A stretch of DNA of 64,000 bases from Megalobrama amblycephala. Taxonomy: Eukaryota > Chordata > Actinopteri > Cypriniformes > Xenocyprididae. Location: NCBI RefSeq assembly GCF_018812025.1, contig NC_063057.1, positions 13,351,841-13,415,840 on the forward strand, in the 5' to 3' direction. The position numbers and the translations under genes are program-made. A model generated the notes under the pieces. The model had not been told where the DNA came from. It did not search any database and saw only the letters and a list, made by a program, of their open reading frames with translations. Shown here piece by piece: positions 26,475-37,897 of this stretch (the stretch's first letter is position 1; every line of letters begins with the position of its first letter).

Positions 26475-28423
26475 AATATGTCTTTCAGAATTAACAGAAA
26501 CCTTCATCTGACGTTGTTATATACTGACGGAGTTGACAAAGGTCCAACTGAGGTTACAACAACTGACTGATAAGACAACAAATTAAGACAACTAACTAAT
26601 TTTTAAGCTAATATTTAATTTAATACAACAGTCCTTCCATTGTTTTGTTTTTCTCCTCTCAGTTGTAATATGTGTCATTCGGGTCTCCAGTAGCTCATAA
26701 AATTCAAGAAGCGTATAGGTTGAGAGCAATGAAGCATTATTATGTGCTGCGCTGTCACAGCGACAGAAATGTTCCCGCTGTCTTTAAACAGCATCCGTTA
26801 TGTACATTTTATTTGTGCCTGTCCTGCATGACTCAAGCAGTGAGGACACAACTTTGATAGCCATTTTATTTTAATGGAAAACATAAATCATGATTTACTT
26901 TTTGTATTGTTTGATATCTTACAGATATCCGCCTTTCAATTTAAATGTATATTTTTGAATTTGTTGCCATTTTAAACACTTTGTTTGGCAGTTTTACATT
27001 GTGACCTAATGCTGTAGACAGGTTAGTTGTTACATGTATTTTCCAAGTAAAGATCATATAATAATAAAGAAATTATTTAAAAATAAAAGCAGTGAATGCC
27101 CTGAGTACACGTATTTCCTTTAGATGTAACTTTTTAAGTATTTTTATTTTGATTAACTTCATTTATAACATAAAGAGGGTAGGACATGTTTTATTCCTTA
27201 TCTTAAAAATGTTTCCAGTTTTATGTACAGAACTTTGACCAGCAGGTGCTCCATGAGCTACAGTAGCATCTTAACCCAAATGTACTTCCATTAGTGGCCT
27301 GCAGGGGACGATGTCACTCTCGTTTTAAAAGGGAAGAAACAATTTAGTAACATACGGCAAATTAATCTTTTCAACCAAAGCATCTCTGTCACGCAGCAGT
27401 CTGTCCTCACTTGTTCTTTCATGCTTTTGGAGAGATTGAATTTAAAATGAATACAAATGGTAGGCTATTACTCTCCCTCAGATTTCCCCCTCCTTAATTC
27501 CCTTCCTGTTTCTGTGTCCTTTAAACAGTTGTTTTACCCCATCATAACTCCAGTACAGCAGTTATTCCCCCCATTATCATTTCCACTGAGTCAGAGTCTG
27601 TCCGTAAGTAAGACATCAGGCTCAGACAGAAATGGGGCAGTGCGTATTCCGCTTCTTTCCAAAGACCTGACCTCCAGTGATGGAGAAACATGAGCTCCTC
27701 AATGAAATATTTAGAGGCCTTTATCTGCAGTGCGATGGTCAAGAGGGCTACAGGCCTACATGACGTAATGCCCAGCCCCAGACTGCCACCGTGATTGGCC
27801 GGAATCAGAGCTTTACCGTCATGTGACCAGTCCCTGTGGTTCACAGAACTCACAGGAGAAGCTTGATACTCTTTCATATTCGTTAATGTCTCCATCATTT
27901 TCACTTAAAACAATTTTGGACTAAAGGGCTTAGAGGTAATGTGTTGGGATTTGTTTTCGCAACAGTCTGATAGATGGCATGCGCAGAAAAATGAAATTAT
28001 GGAAAGATGTACAAAAAAGGGGTTGAAAGTGCTTCAGAACGAATGACAAACAGTGTTTATCTTTATCAGGACTGCAGCTTTGTAATGATAAGAATGATGC
28101 AGCAGTTGATATCCATCCCTATAATCACACTCTGCACTTTTGAACTCTAATCAGTAAATGAGTTGGCAAATAACCAGCAAACAGGGAACGTTCTTAGAAT
28201 GTTTTGGCAAAGTTGTGAACAAACGTTCTTCCAGTGACATTAATAGAACACTCGTTATCTGGTCTTTAATGATGTTCTCAAAACACTGGCACAAAAAATG
28301 TAATTATACATTTAATTACCCATCATTAATGGATAGCGTTTTTTGTTTTTAAATGTAATGATCAAATGGAAAACCAAACCCAAAAGACTTAGAACATATT
28401 TTACACAATCATAATATGTCCTA

Positions 28424-28474
28424 CCAAAGTATCATATGGCAAGATGGCTGATATGACTGCGTAATTGTATGGAA
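28424..28474 (+). repeat. 51-base inverted repeat, left copy
   Basis: This stretch (starts CCAAAGTATCATATGGC, ends AATTGTATGGAA) reappears as its reverse complement at 29368-29418 with a single mismatch. The intervening 893 bases are mostly complex sequence. Confidence 0.9.
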
Positions 28475-29367
28475 AAATAAAATAAAATAAGTGTAAGAAA
28501 CAACCAAGACCATAAGCTAAACTATTGCCTTATTTTCTTTTCATGTCAGAGTTTGTCTCCTGTGAAATGGCATCCTGATGCTGACATGTGAGACGGTAGA
28601 TCTTGACTGGCTGAGCGTCTCTCATGTCGAGGACTCGGTTACTAAACCAGCCCGACTCCGTTATTAATGGATGACCGTCTGATTAAAAACGCCTCAGACA
28701 AAGACACAAATGGCAGATGCTCTGACTCCCCGTCTCCATGGTGACTGATAATGCCAACTTAGTCAAATGTTGCTGATGACACACAGGATAATATAAACAA
28801 TGGACAAAATTACTGTTCTTTTATTAGTAGCCTATTGTTATTTAAATATCGTTTTATTCAGGTTTTTCGTCATGTGCTAAATAAGTGTTTTATTTGATTA
28901 ATCCATTTACAATCCAAATGCATAAGCAGATTTTTATACCAAGTTTCCTAACACAGTAGTTTCTTTCTTGATTATCTGAAATGCTTCTTTCCATTTAGTG
29001 CTGAAACAAACTGTATCAGATCAATATTAATTATATTACATCCCCATGTAGTCTATTAACAGCATCTCAATATATTCTCAAAACATCATCCCCACTAGTA
29101 TGATAAAAATTAGCTTTTTGACAGTCTGCAATAACATATTCTTTCTGTGTCTTTGCAGCTTGTTTTAAAGCTTTCAAGAGATGCTGTGAAATATCCTTCA
29201 GAAATAAAACTGTAATGCATACAATAAGTGACTAAATTATGAGCAACAAAAAAATGTAAAATCTTTTGCTTCCAAGAAATTGTTAATATTGTCTTCATTT
29301 GTTTTTTTTCTTTTTATATTTTAAGTGTGGATTTGCTCCAATTATATATATATATATATATATATAT

Positions 29368-29418
29368 TTCCATACAATTACGCAGTCATATCAGCCATCT
29401 TGCCATATGATACTTCGG
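29368..29418 (-). repeat. 51-base inverted repeat, right copy
   Basis: Reverse complement of 28424-28474, 50 of 51 bases identical. It is squeezed between a (TA)n run at 29343-29367 and a (CA)n(TA)n run at 29430-29491. Confidence 0.9.
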
Positions 29419-29428
29419 TTTTTTTTGG

Positions 29429-29429
<1 letters not shown>

Positions 29430-29491
<62 letters not shown>
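29430..29491. repeat. (CA)n(TA)n compound microsatellite
   Basis: ACAC repeat passing into ATAT repeat, then a short GTGTGT run and a GCGATTAATCGTGATTAAC segment of the ATTAATCG repeat family. Confidence 0.93.
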
Positions 29492-29494
<3 letters not shown>

Positions 29495-31640
29495 TATATG
29501 TGTGTGTGTGTGCATATTATATCAAATATCATATATTCAAACTTGTTAGATGCGATTAATCGTGATTAACACACTCATGGATTACAGTCTATAACTAAAT
29601 TAAATAATCATATCTCTGTACATGTAAATTAATATTTTCCATTTGATAGTAAATAACACCATATAGCATTAAACATTTTTTTTATTTCAGTATTAATAAC
29701 AAAGAAAACATGAATAGAAAAGAAATGCAAAAATGTAGCAGTCCTTTTATTTTGATATTGTTAATATCATTAACTGGAATGTAGAAATTCCTTTAAAAAA
29801 ATAAAAATAAAAACCTAAAATTAAATAATGATATTTACAATAATATTTAATAATACTTATATAAAAATAATTGAATAAATTAAAATATATGTACAACAAA
29901 TTTAGAAAGATGCAAGCAAGAAAAATGTATTATTTTAGTCTTATATTACTAAGTATTTTAGATTATTTTATTACTAAGGGATTTAATGATTATAAATGAT
30001 TTTTAATGATTTCCAAAATTTCCAAAAACACATTCCTTTATTATTCATGCTTAACGCTGCTCTTCAAATACACTAAGCACTCAGAATGCAAAATTATTAG
30101 CTTGAAACAAAGTCTCTTCTACTCGTATAATAATTCATAACTAACTCAAAATTTGAACCACAAACAGTGGATTGAAAACGGTTGGTGATACTCTATAGTC
30201 ATAAGTGTATCATACCTATAAGTATATAATATTTACTATATAATACAACAGACGAGGTATGCAGTGGATAGACGTTTGTCAATACTTCAAATGCTCCGCT
30301 GGTCATCTGTAAACTATTCCACCACGCTCTTTGTTCCTTGGGCCTGGATCATGTATCATTCGATGAGGGCGTCAGTAGTGCCAGGAGAGTGGCCCGGTTA
30401 CACCTGATACCCGTCCTGGCAGGTGGGGAGGGCTCTAAACGTCATATGGACCGACAGGTAGCTGCAACGAAATGACTATTTTAAAAATTCAACAGCTTCA
30501 CTCAGCTTCCCTCATACAGGTGATCCGCGGCTCGTGTTTCAACTTTTCCAGAAGTTAATCAGGTGAATGAAGAGTGGACGGATGAGGGGAGGACTCAACC
30601 AGGGCTGACTGGTCAACAAAGAGCCCTAGGGATAGGTTTCACTCTGGCTATTCGGTTTGAATAGATGTAACCAGAGCCGCCAGACTAACACCACTGGCAT
30701 AATTTAAAAATATAGAGCGTTTTTTTCCACTGAGGTGTCAGTGTAGGCTTCAACTATCAACAGCAGGTAAGTGGACTCGGGGGTTGTGGGTAACCTGGAC
30801 CGGTATATATATATATGAAGAGCGACCCAATGGAGGACAGCCTCACTTCCAGCCACTGTGATGCACCGACTGCACTGCAGCTGCTCTAAAGATGTCCTGA
30901 TGTCTTCCAGGATGGAGGGATACTGTCTGTGATGACGCCTGCATTGGGTAACCATTTATATCAGTTTAACTTTAGATCATTTTATTTTAAGACAGCTAAA
31001 ATTTTGTCCTAGACCTACAAGTAGTTGACACTGGGGCACAGGCAGGCCTAAACCTTTTCAGGAATGATTCGAAGTAGACAGAAATGACTATACACATAGA
31101 TTAGAAAGAAACTTTAAATATATAACAGCATATGATCCTATTTAGGATCATGAGAGAATTGTTTTAATATTCAAGCAACATGCAGAGCACAATGATGGAT
31201 TCAGGCTGCTAACCGATGAAGACCGTTATGTAAAAGGATGCTCGTGTAGCTGGAAGGGCCTGCAGGCATATAGAGCAGATGAAATGGTGCGTTTGAATGC
31301 CTGTTCATTACTGGCCATCTGGATGATGTCATCTGATCCCAAAACCCAAGACCTGCGGGACACACACAGGGAGAAAATCCTAAACCAATGCCATGCATTA
31401 TCACTTATTGATAGGCTTTGCTGAAGATGTAGGCTGCTTTTTTTATTGATCATCTAGAATTTTTTTTTATAGATCAGAGAAAAAGCTGGTCTTCAGCTGG
31501 TTTAGCTCCCAGCCAAATGACAGGTGTACAAAACCTCATTAAAAAGTCCTGTTTGATTAGGCTGTTAGACCAGCAAACCAATTTAGTCTGGTTCAAGATG
31601 TTTTTTGTTTTTTTCAGCTGAGTTCTTTCATTCGCCCTTT

Positions 31641-31681
<41 letters not shown>
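31641..31681. repeat. (CT)n microsatellite
   Basis: About 40 bases of CT alternation, 1 kb before the candidate microRNA promoter. Confidence 0.93.
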
Positions 31682-31683
<2 letters not shown>

Positions 31684-32639
31684 AATACAGACAGAGCCTC
31701 TTTGTCTGCCAGTAATACAGGTAAACACCTGTCTTGGGCCCTCTACAGACACAACACGTCACATTTAGTCCAATGTGTGTTTGTTTGTAAGAGTGCTGGT
31801 TAAATTGAACGACAAATTAGCTAGTCAAAACACTGCGATATTAAAGGGATGTTATTCTAAAGAACAATTTTTATAGTGTAAATTCTCTGTTTATAATTTA
31901 TTGTTCAAATTATTTACATTTATATTAGTACAGCACTGATAAATAAAGAATAAAACATTTAAAGTATAATGCGCGATTAAATAAAAATGTAGGCCTTTAG
32001 TCCTAGTATAAATCAGAGAAACGACGTTGCGTGTTAGAACACGAAATTCAAAAAATCGCTGTATTTTTGCCAAATAAAATATATCACGAATTCAAGTCAC
32101 ACCCCGAAGACCAGCGTGCGATCTTTTAAAAATAAGTAGACCCTATATTCGTTTCAACAACGACAAAAGTTGAATTTACTCGGAAATTGTTAAATTAACA
32201 TTCGCGTGATGAGGCACCTAACCGTTGAGCGTCGCTAACAAACAAGTAGCCTAGCAACTGGTATAAATTATAGAATTGTACATTTACATATCACAAAGTT
32301 ATGTTAAAATCGTTCATGTTGTGTTTTAAACTGTTTTAAGATGGTTGGCGGTTAGCTAAGTATGCTAGGGTTGTCAAACACAATTTGGGTTGCGCAAGAC
32401 TAAATTTACTGACAGGAATTCGTTTAAAAATTTGATGGTTTTGAAAATTGTTAAATAATTAGCACACCCGAGACTATACAAAACAACAACAAAAATAATA
32501 ATAATAAGGTGCTGTCGTTGCAGTTAAAAAGCTGCTCGCTTCATCATTTTTGTATGGTAAAATTAAAACCCTTCTCCAGAATAATTCGGGTTTGAAAATC
32601 TTTTAATCCGAAGATGAAGTAAACCAGTGACAGCTGTAT

Positions 32640-33357
32640 GCTAGAACTGCAGCAGAGCTCAATCAGAGAGCCTCGCCTCCCGTCAGCTCCACCTTAAAAG
32701 GACAGAAAAAAGCACCTGAGTTAGTGACATCGCAAAATGCAGGAGACAAGAGGAGGGTTGGATTATTCCTTCGGCACTAGGGTAAGATGCTTAACTAATT
32801 ATCTTTCCATTGGCAAATCCTCACGGTTGCAGACTAAACAAGCGGGCTACCTTCTGTGCATATCGACACATTTAATTTTGTCTGCATGTTGAGGAGAGAA
32901 AAGCTGAAATTCGGAGTCTTTTGAGCACCTGGAGCTGCGCAGGTACAGCGACTCTCCAGGTGGAAAAGAGAGAGAGGGAGAATATGTAAGGGGGGGAAAC
33001 TGGGCTGCATTTGTTATTTGATACTCAGGAAGTCAGTGACGACGCTTTGACTTCTTTGTCTCATTGAAAAATGCTCGATTATGCGGCGAGAGAGCTTGAT
33101 AAGTCCGTGTTCACTCATGGAAGCGAGCGAGTTTAAATCAGCGCGAGCTCGGCGTGGCGTGTTTGGAGAAAAGTCAGGTCGTTTTTCGATAGCAATCGCT
33201 CAGGTTGTCGTCGAATCTGTGCAAATCAGGTAGATAAGAGCGGGTTTTAGATTTTAGTTGTGTTTAAAGCTTTGCGAGTGTACAGAAAAATATAAACTAA
33301 AGGAAGAAGACGAGTCTGAAAAAAAAAGTCATTAGGATTTTGAGACGTACGCTTCAG
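32640..33357 (+). promoter_or_regulatory. Candidate promoter and 5' exon(s) of the mir-183/96/182 primary transcript
   Basis: Sequence composition changes from AT-rich to complex and CpG-richer. A TATA-like CTTAAAAG is at 32693-32700. About 35 bases on, a short open reading (ATG 32737, MQETRGGLDYSFGTR) runs straight into a splice donor (GTAAGA after 32781). A second, consensus donor CAG/GTAAGT ends at 33357. Three E-boxes of the CACCTG/CAGGTG type sit at 32713, 32926 and 32957. The position 3.4-4.1 kb upstream of mir-183 on the same strand fits a primary-transcript start. This is inference; no transcript evidence is available and the short reading frame need not be translated. Confidence 0.5.
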
Positions 33358-36300
33358 GTAAGTTCCTAAATAATTGTTTGAAATCAAATGCAACTTTAAG
33401 ACTAATAATGGATTGTGTATACAATTAATGTTTTCGTTTTGAAATATTACTCTGCCTATTTACCTATGAATTAACGTATTTTTACGGGTTTAATGCACTG
33501 AGAAATAAAAATATTTGTAGCCTATTTATAGGCTATTTTTTTATTATTTTAAAAAAATATATTCCAGACTATATTGGATGTTTTTAAGTTATTAACAACA
33601 TTGGATACTTGTAGCCTCAATGCAGAAATAAGGCGCATGTGTGGAAAGGCATTCACAGCATCCTTCTGCAAACATAGGGCTGGATATCTAGGTGGATGAC
33701 GCATAACGTTTTTATCAGCATCAATATTTTACGTTGAAATTTCTTAAGATATTTAGGGAAACGTGTATATTTTGGGTGCTGTAACTGAACGCCACTTCTT
33801 TTTGCTACTTTTAAGCATCTTTTTGCCTTCACTAATTCATTTATTAATGCTAAAAATACCTCAGTATGAGTTCATTTAGGCTTTAATAAAAAAAAAAAAC
33901 TATGTATAATAGCTGTAAAAGATTTAGCAATTATTTTAGTTTAAAATGGTTTTAGATGACTAGACCGCAGGGCATGTCTGGAGCTTCCCAAAAGTATTTC
34001 ATGTCATCAACCCGTCTACACCATTCCCAGGTTCCGCCTAAATCTAGCAAAATGTGATTCTCTTCTTGTTTTTGATTTTTCAGTTTGCCCTCCGTCGTTT
34101 GCATATAGCCTATAGGCTTAAAGAGATTTGTTTAGTAGCCTCGGTACAACTCGTTATTCTGGCAACTGCATAAGGGAAAGTAGTAACTCACAGTCAACCG
34201 CAAGATGCTTGGGTTATTTATATTAATAACTTAGTTTATATAATACAGCAAATGACACTGGTAGGATGCCAAACATTAAGCCGATGTGAACAATTAATTA
34301 GGCGTAGAAGTCTCTGGATTAACACTTTACATTTTTTTTTTTTAACAAAATATAAGAATATTTTTATTTCTTTTTTTATTTGCATTGTATATTTTTGATA
34401 TTTACAATTTGTCACGCATCACCACAAACAGTATACATGCATAAAATAAATAATTGCCCTACATATATTTAAAATATAGATTAGTATTTAAGAATAAAAT
34501 AAAATAAGTATTTATATTTTCTACAAAAGATTTTATATTTTCAGGTAAACAATACACGCGATATCAATGATTGTTTTGTCTACAATCACCTTGAGAGATC
34601 GAGTAGCCCCGGGCGTTGTCCTTTTGGGGGGGGGGGGGGACCAGAACTGGTCTGGCCAAATCTTTCCTAAAATAACTGAAGTTCGAGGAGATACTCGCTA
34701 ATTAGACAAATGCGATTAACCGGGAGCTTTGAGACTGTCCCTGAGGTTAACGAGAGGTGCCATCGCACTCACACGCAAGCGTATTAATGATGATAACAAT
34801 GATGAGACTAAAAACATCCCCAAAACTTTGATAACTCCTGCTTGTATTCAATGGAAAAACAACCGGGCAGGAATATGACGCAGTGCAGGCTAGGGTTCAA
34901 AAAACGCTGCTTTCAAATCAAGATCAACCTCTGAAGGTTACCTTAAACGACAAATATAAATGGTTATAATTTTATCAGGCTCAGATGAATTGGTCTTTTA
35001 GGTATATTGTGGATTGACCTGAATTAAAAAGAAAAATAAATCAGATAATACTCCATGATTCTGGATTAAATAATAATAATCAGCATTATTACAGAACATT
35101 TATATACGGTGGATTATTTAATTAATTTTATAATATTATTGCCTATTTTCTCTAGTTACAAAACAGAAGTGAGCACATATAGATAATTTGTGTAAATGTT
35201 TTGCACATTTTATACAGTTATGGTTTCACGCTCTTGTATTCACAATTTGGGAAATTGTGAAGGTGATGACATTTTATTCTGAGCACTTTCGTTTTTTATA
35301 TGCTTTGTGCCAAGACACCCAGCAAAAATAGACCGTGAAGTCGTCATGATGTTATCATACGAGAATTTGTTTCTTTCATTACGCAGGGGTGGGGGCGAAA
35401 GAAAATGAGCCAGACCAATTTGACTATGCTGGCTTCTCAACTTGGCTTTTTAGAGGTATTGATTATTCCAGGAAATTGCAAGAGGAGTCCTGCCCCGGGA
35501 GCCATTTGGGCGTCTGAAAAATCACTTAGAACATCATTTTTGATCTGGAATCAATCTGGCCTCCATCTCCTGCAGGAGCTGAGGGAGCAGGAGCTAATGG
35601 CTGTTCTTGGGTCCTCCTGGGTGGGGCTGTATAGGCTTTGCCTATCGGGGAGGAGGGTGTGCTCTAGGTCTGGTGGCTTCTCCCATAACAGATGGCATGT
35701 AACCAGAAGATATGGGGTCTCGAATGCAGCAAGCTCTCTTGGGTGCTGTGTGTTTGATAATGTAGTGTTGGGTTTTTTGCTTAAGACTAGTGAACCCAGC
35801 AACATGGCGACTCTTGTGTCACTTTACTCAATGGTGATGATTATGCTCAGGATGATGTCAAATGCACTTTGATGGATCTCTGCAGGCTTTAATTGCACAT
35901 TTGTCTGCTGTGTTTGGAAGGACGTAATCGTGACATAACTCCTATCACGCTTGGACATGGAAACAGTGCATTTCACTGTAAAGGGATCGTCCTTTTGGTA
36001 TAAATCCAGAACTTTGTTTGATAATCTCTAAAGATTATCTAAAGACAATTTCATCTGAGGAAAAGATTCTCCATTCTTAAGGAGATGCAAGTCCCTTCTC
36101 AGCATAAAGAACATGATTATCTATTAATATAACTTGTTTTAATCTCCTCAACAGCTAATTAAAATGTCTGCTTGTGAACATTATGGAGGATAATGTCAGC
36201 ATTTCAATTGATTTAAAATTTACCCATGTGGAGAATCAGTAGTGTGTCCTTAGTAATCGTAGTGATAATCCAACAAAAGTAATAGCTCGGAAAACAACCA

Positions 36301-36780
36301 AAGGCATTGAACGATTGGATTTTTATCCTCATTTTTCATAACTGAAATGAATTAGTAGTGTCTTTTTTGAAGGATCTTCAAACTGTAGAGCATGGTGCTA
36401 GAACACCAAAGTTGCCAAGGTCATGGGTTCAATTCCCTGGTAATGTGTATCTTGCAACGCAGTGCAAGTTGCTTTAGACAAAAGCATCTGCCAAAATGCG
36501 TGTAGACAAACTAGACTTTCCCTCCACTTTACAGTTTTCATCATTTCGCCGGATTGTTCTGTATTGCATCTTGCCTTTCTTGGCTTGCTGTCTCTCTGAA
36601 GCTCACTTTTGCGTTTCCTTTCTCACTCTCTGTCTCTCTCTTTTTCCATTTAGGAAGAAGGGTTCTTCTCAACCTCCTTAACCAAATATCCCCAACCTCC
36701 CCCATACAACCCCCTCCCCGCTGCTCTATCGTTCTTTCATTGGTGTTGCTGGAGGCCGCAGGTTGTCTTAAGGGGTGAAG
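33358..36780 (+). other. Interval between candidate promoter and mir-183
   Basis: No gene is seen. The first half is AT-rich. About 34560-34800 and 35405-35720 are complex, non-repetitive stretches (for example CGCTAATTAGACAAATGCG at 34695-34713, a homeodomain-type TAATTA core) that could be conserved control sequence. A SINE fragment lies at 36383-36502. Confidence 0.5.
36383..36502 (+). repeat. tRNA-derived SINE fragment
   Basis: TAGAGCATGGTGCTAGAACACC and a B-box-like GGTTCAATTCCC are followed by a tail region reading GCTTTAGACAAAAGCATCTGCC. This is the arrangement of fish tRNA-derived SINEs whose 3' end carries the GCTTTGGATAAAAGCGTCTGCC-like core. The A-box end is missing. It lies about 290 bases upstream of the mir-183 precursor. 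Confidence 0.8.
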
Positions 36781-36790
36781 CTGACAGACT

Positions 36791-36874
36791 CCTGTTCTGT
36801 GTATGGCACTGGTAGAATTCACTGTGAAAGCACACTATCAGTGAATTACCAAAGGGCCATAAACAGAGCAGAGA
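36791..36874 (+). ncRNA. mir183: mir-183 precursor hairpin
   Basis: The mature miR-183-5p occupies 36802-36823 and begins with the seed UAUGGCAC. The 3p strand is at 36841-36862 (GTGAATTACC...GGGCCATAA) and differs from the human 3p, as I recall it, by one base near its centre. The two arms pair over the whole stem, extended by CTCCTGTTCTGT against ACAGAGCAGAG, around a loop of about 16 bases. miR-183 is the first member of the sensory-organ cluster expressed in hair cells, photoreceptors, olfactory and other ciliated sensory cells. It is processed from a common transcript with mir-96 and mir-182. Its position between ube2h and nrf1 matches human 7q32. Confidence 0.98.
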
Positions 36875-36977
36875 AAGAACCACGTGATGGCCGATCTGCT
36901 TCAGATTTGCGCTCAGGTGTAAGTGGGTACAGATTCGAAACTCTCAGCTGAACCGGATGCTCCGTTGTCCCTCTTCT

Positions 36978-37056
36978 TTGCCTGTTTTGGCACTAGCACA
37001 TTTTTGCTTTTTTATATATACGTTGAGCAATTATGTGTAGTGCCAATATGGGACGA
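36978..37056 (+). ncRNA. mir96: mir-96 precursor hairpin
   Basis: The mature miR-96-5p is at 36986-37008 with seed UUUGGCAC and the diagnostic ACATTTTTGCT 3' half. The star strand is at about 37029-37050 (AATTATGTGTAGTGCC...), pairing through GTTTTGGCAC with GTGCCAATATG. The loop is T/A-rich (TTTTTATATATACG). It lies about 100 bases 3' of the mir-183 hairpin. Mutations in the miR-96 seed cause progressive hearing loss in human and mouse. The seed here is the wild-type form. Confidence 0.98.
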
Positions 37057-37564
37057 GACAGAAATGCTTCTAAAAATCACCTGATCACAAGCAAAAGGAC
37101 AGACAGCAGGCCGTCGGCACGATTGATCTTCTCTTAGGCAGTCATGTTCTATTTTCAGTCCTTCTGCCCAGTGTAACATAAGAAGCGACCTTTGCTGCGG
37201 AAAGCCGAAAATTCAATAATCTCGGATCTTTCTGAAGACATTTTCCTTTCTATCACTGCAGCTGAACCACAAAAGAAGTAGTCCACGGTGGTTTTTGCAT
37301 AGAGATGATTTGCGCAGATGCATTATGACAAAAACTATTTGTCTTGCATCAAACGCCATAACTGGCATTAATGGAGGACGTTCAGATATTCATCTCCTCT
37401 TGGAAGCAACTGCATCTTCATCAATCAATGCCGCCTATGTGCTTTCAAAAGAAACATTTTTGGCAAACATTTACTTCTGTGTAGTGTTTAAAAAGTGCTG
37501 TTTAGTGATTTTAAAAAGATGTTCAGTTGAATTTTCGACTTTTTAGGGGTTATTTCACACCTGC

Positions 37565-37726
37565 ATTCTTAAAAAAAAATAAAGATTCTTCGTTGGCATT
37601 GATGATTTCATGACATCCATGGAACCAAAAGGTTCTTCAGATTCTTTATTCTTCACACTAAGGGGAAAACTGGTTCTTTTAAGAACTGTTCCAAAAACCT
37701 TTTGGAACCTTTATTTTTAAGTGTGT
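37565..37726. repeat. Hairpin MITE between mir-96 and mir-182
   Basis: The ends ATTCTTAAAAA...ATAAAG and CTTTATTTTTAAGTGTGT are inverted. Internally CCATGGAACCAAAAGGTTC and CAAAAACCTTTTGGAACC also pair. It has the sequence style of a dispersed fish foldback repeat (AAAGGTTC...GAACCTTT). It would be transcribed as part of the primary microRNA. Confidence 0.75.
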
Positions 37727-37897
37727 ATTTGAGCCATTTCTTTTCTTACCCAAGACCTTCATTAATTGTTCATCTCTTATCCTTCATTTAAAGTATATTT
37801 AGATTGAAATACAAATGCAACAAATTGCTGCACGTCTGTTGTGGCAAAGAACAGCCCTTTTTTCTCTTCTGCTACCGAGTTCAAGGACAAAACCCAA

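Larger units (their letters stand above)
20331..32640. other. Intergenic region between ube2h and the microRNA locus
   Basis: No coding gene is supported. It holds nested transposons (20425-22130 and 22881-25251), a small inverted-repeat element (26291-26474), an unclassified 51-base inverted repeat pair (28424 and 29368) and microsatellites. Complex, non-repeat sequence with E-box-like motifs near 30240-30960 could be regulatory. The remainder is AT-rich. Confidence 0.6.

Noticed and set aside
27542..27904. 120-codon minus-strand frame in intergenic DNA
   Set aside because: No domain. The plus strand is equally open over part of it.
35405..35872. 155-codon open reading frame upstream of mir-183
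   Set aside because: No recognisable domain, low-quality composition, no splice context or Kozak support, and an antisense frame is open too. Probably chance in a complex stretch.
36375..36490. A functional tRNA gene
   Set aside because: The B-box-like sequence belongs to a tRNA-derived SINE. No cloverleaf, anticodon stem or A box can be drawn.
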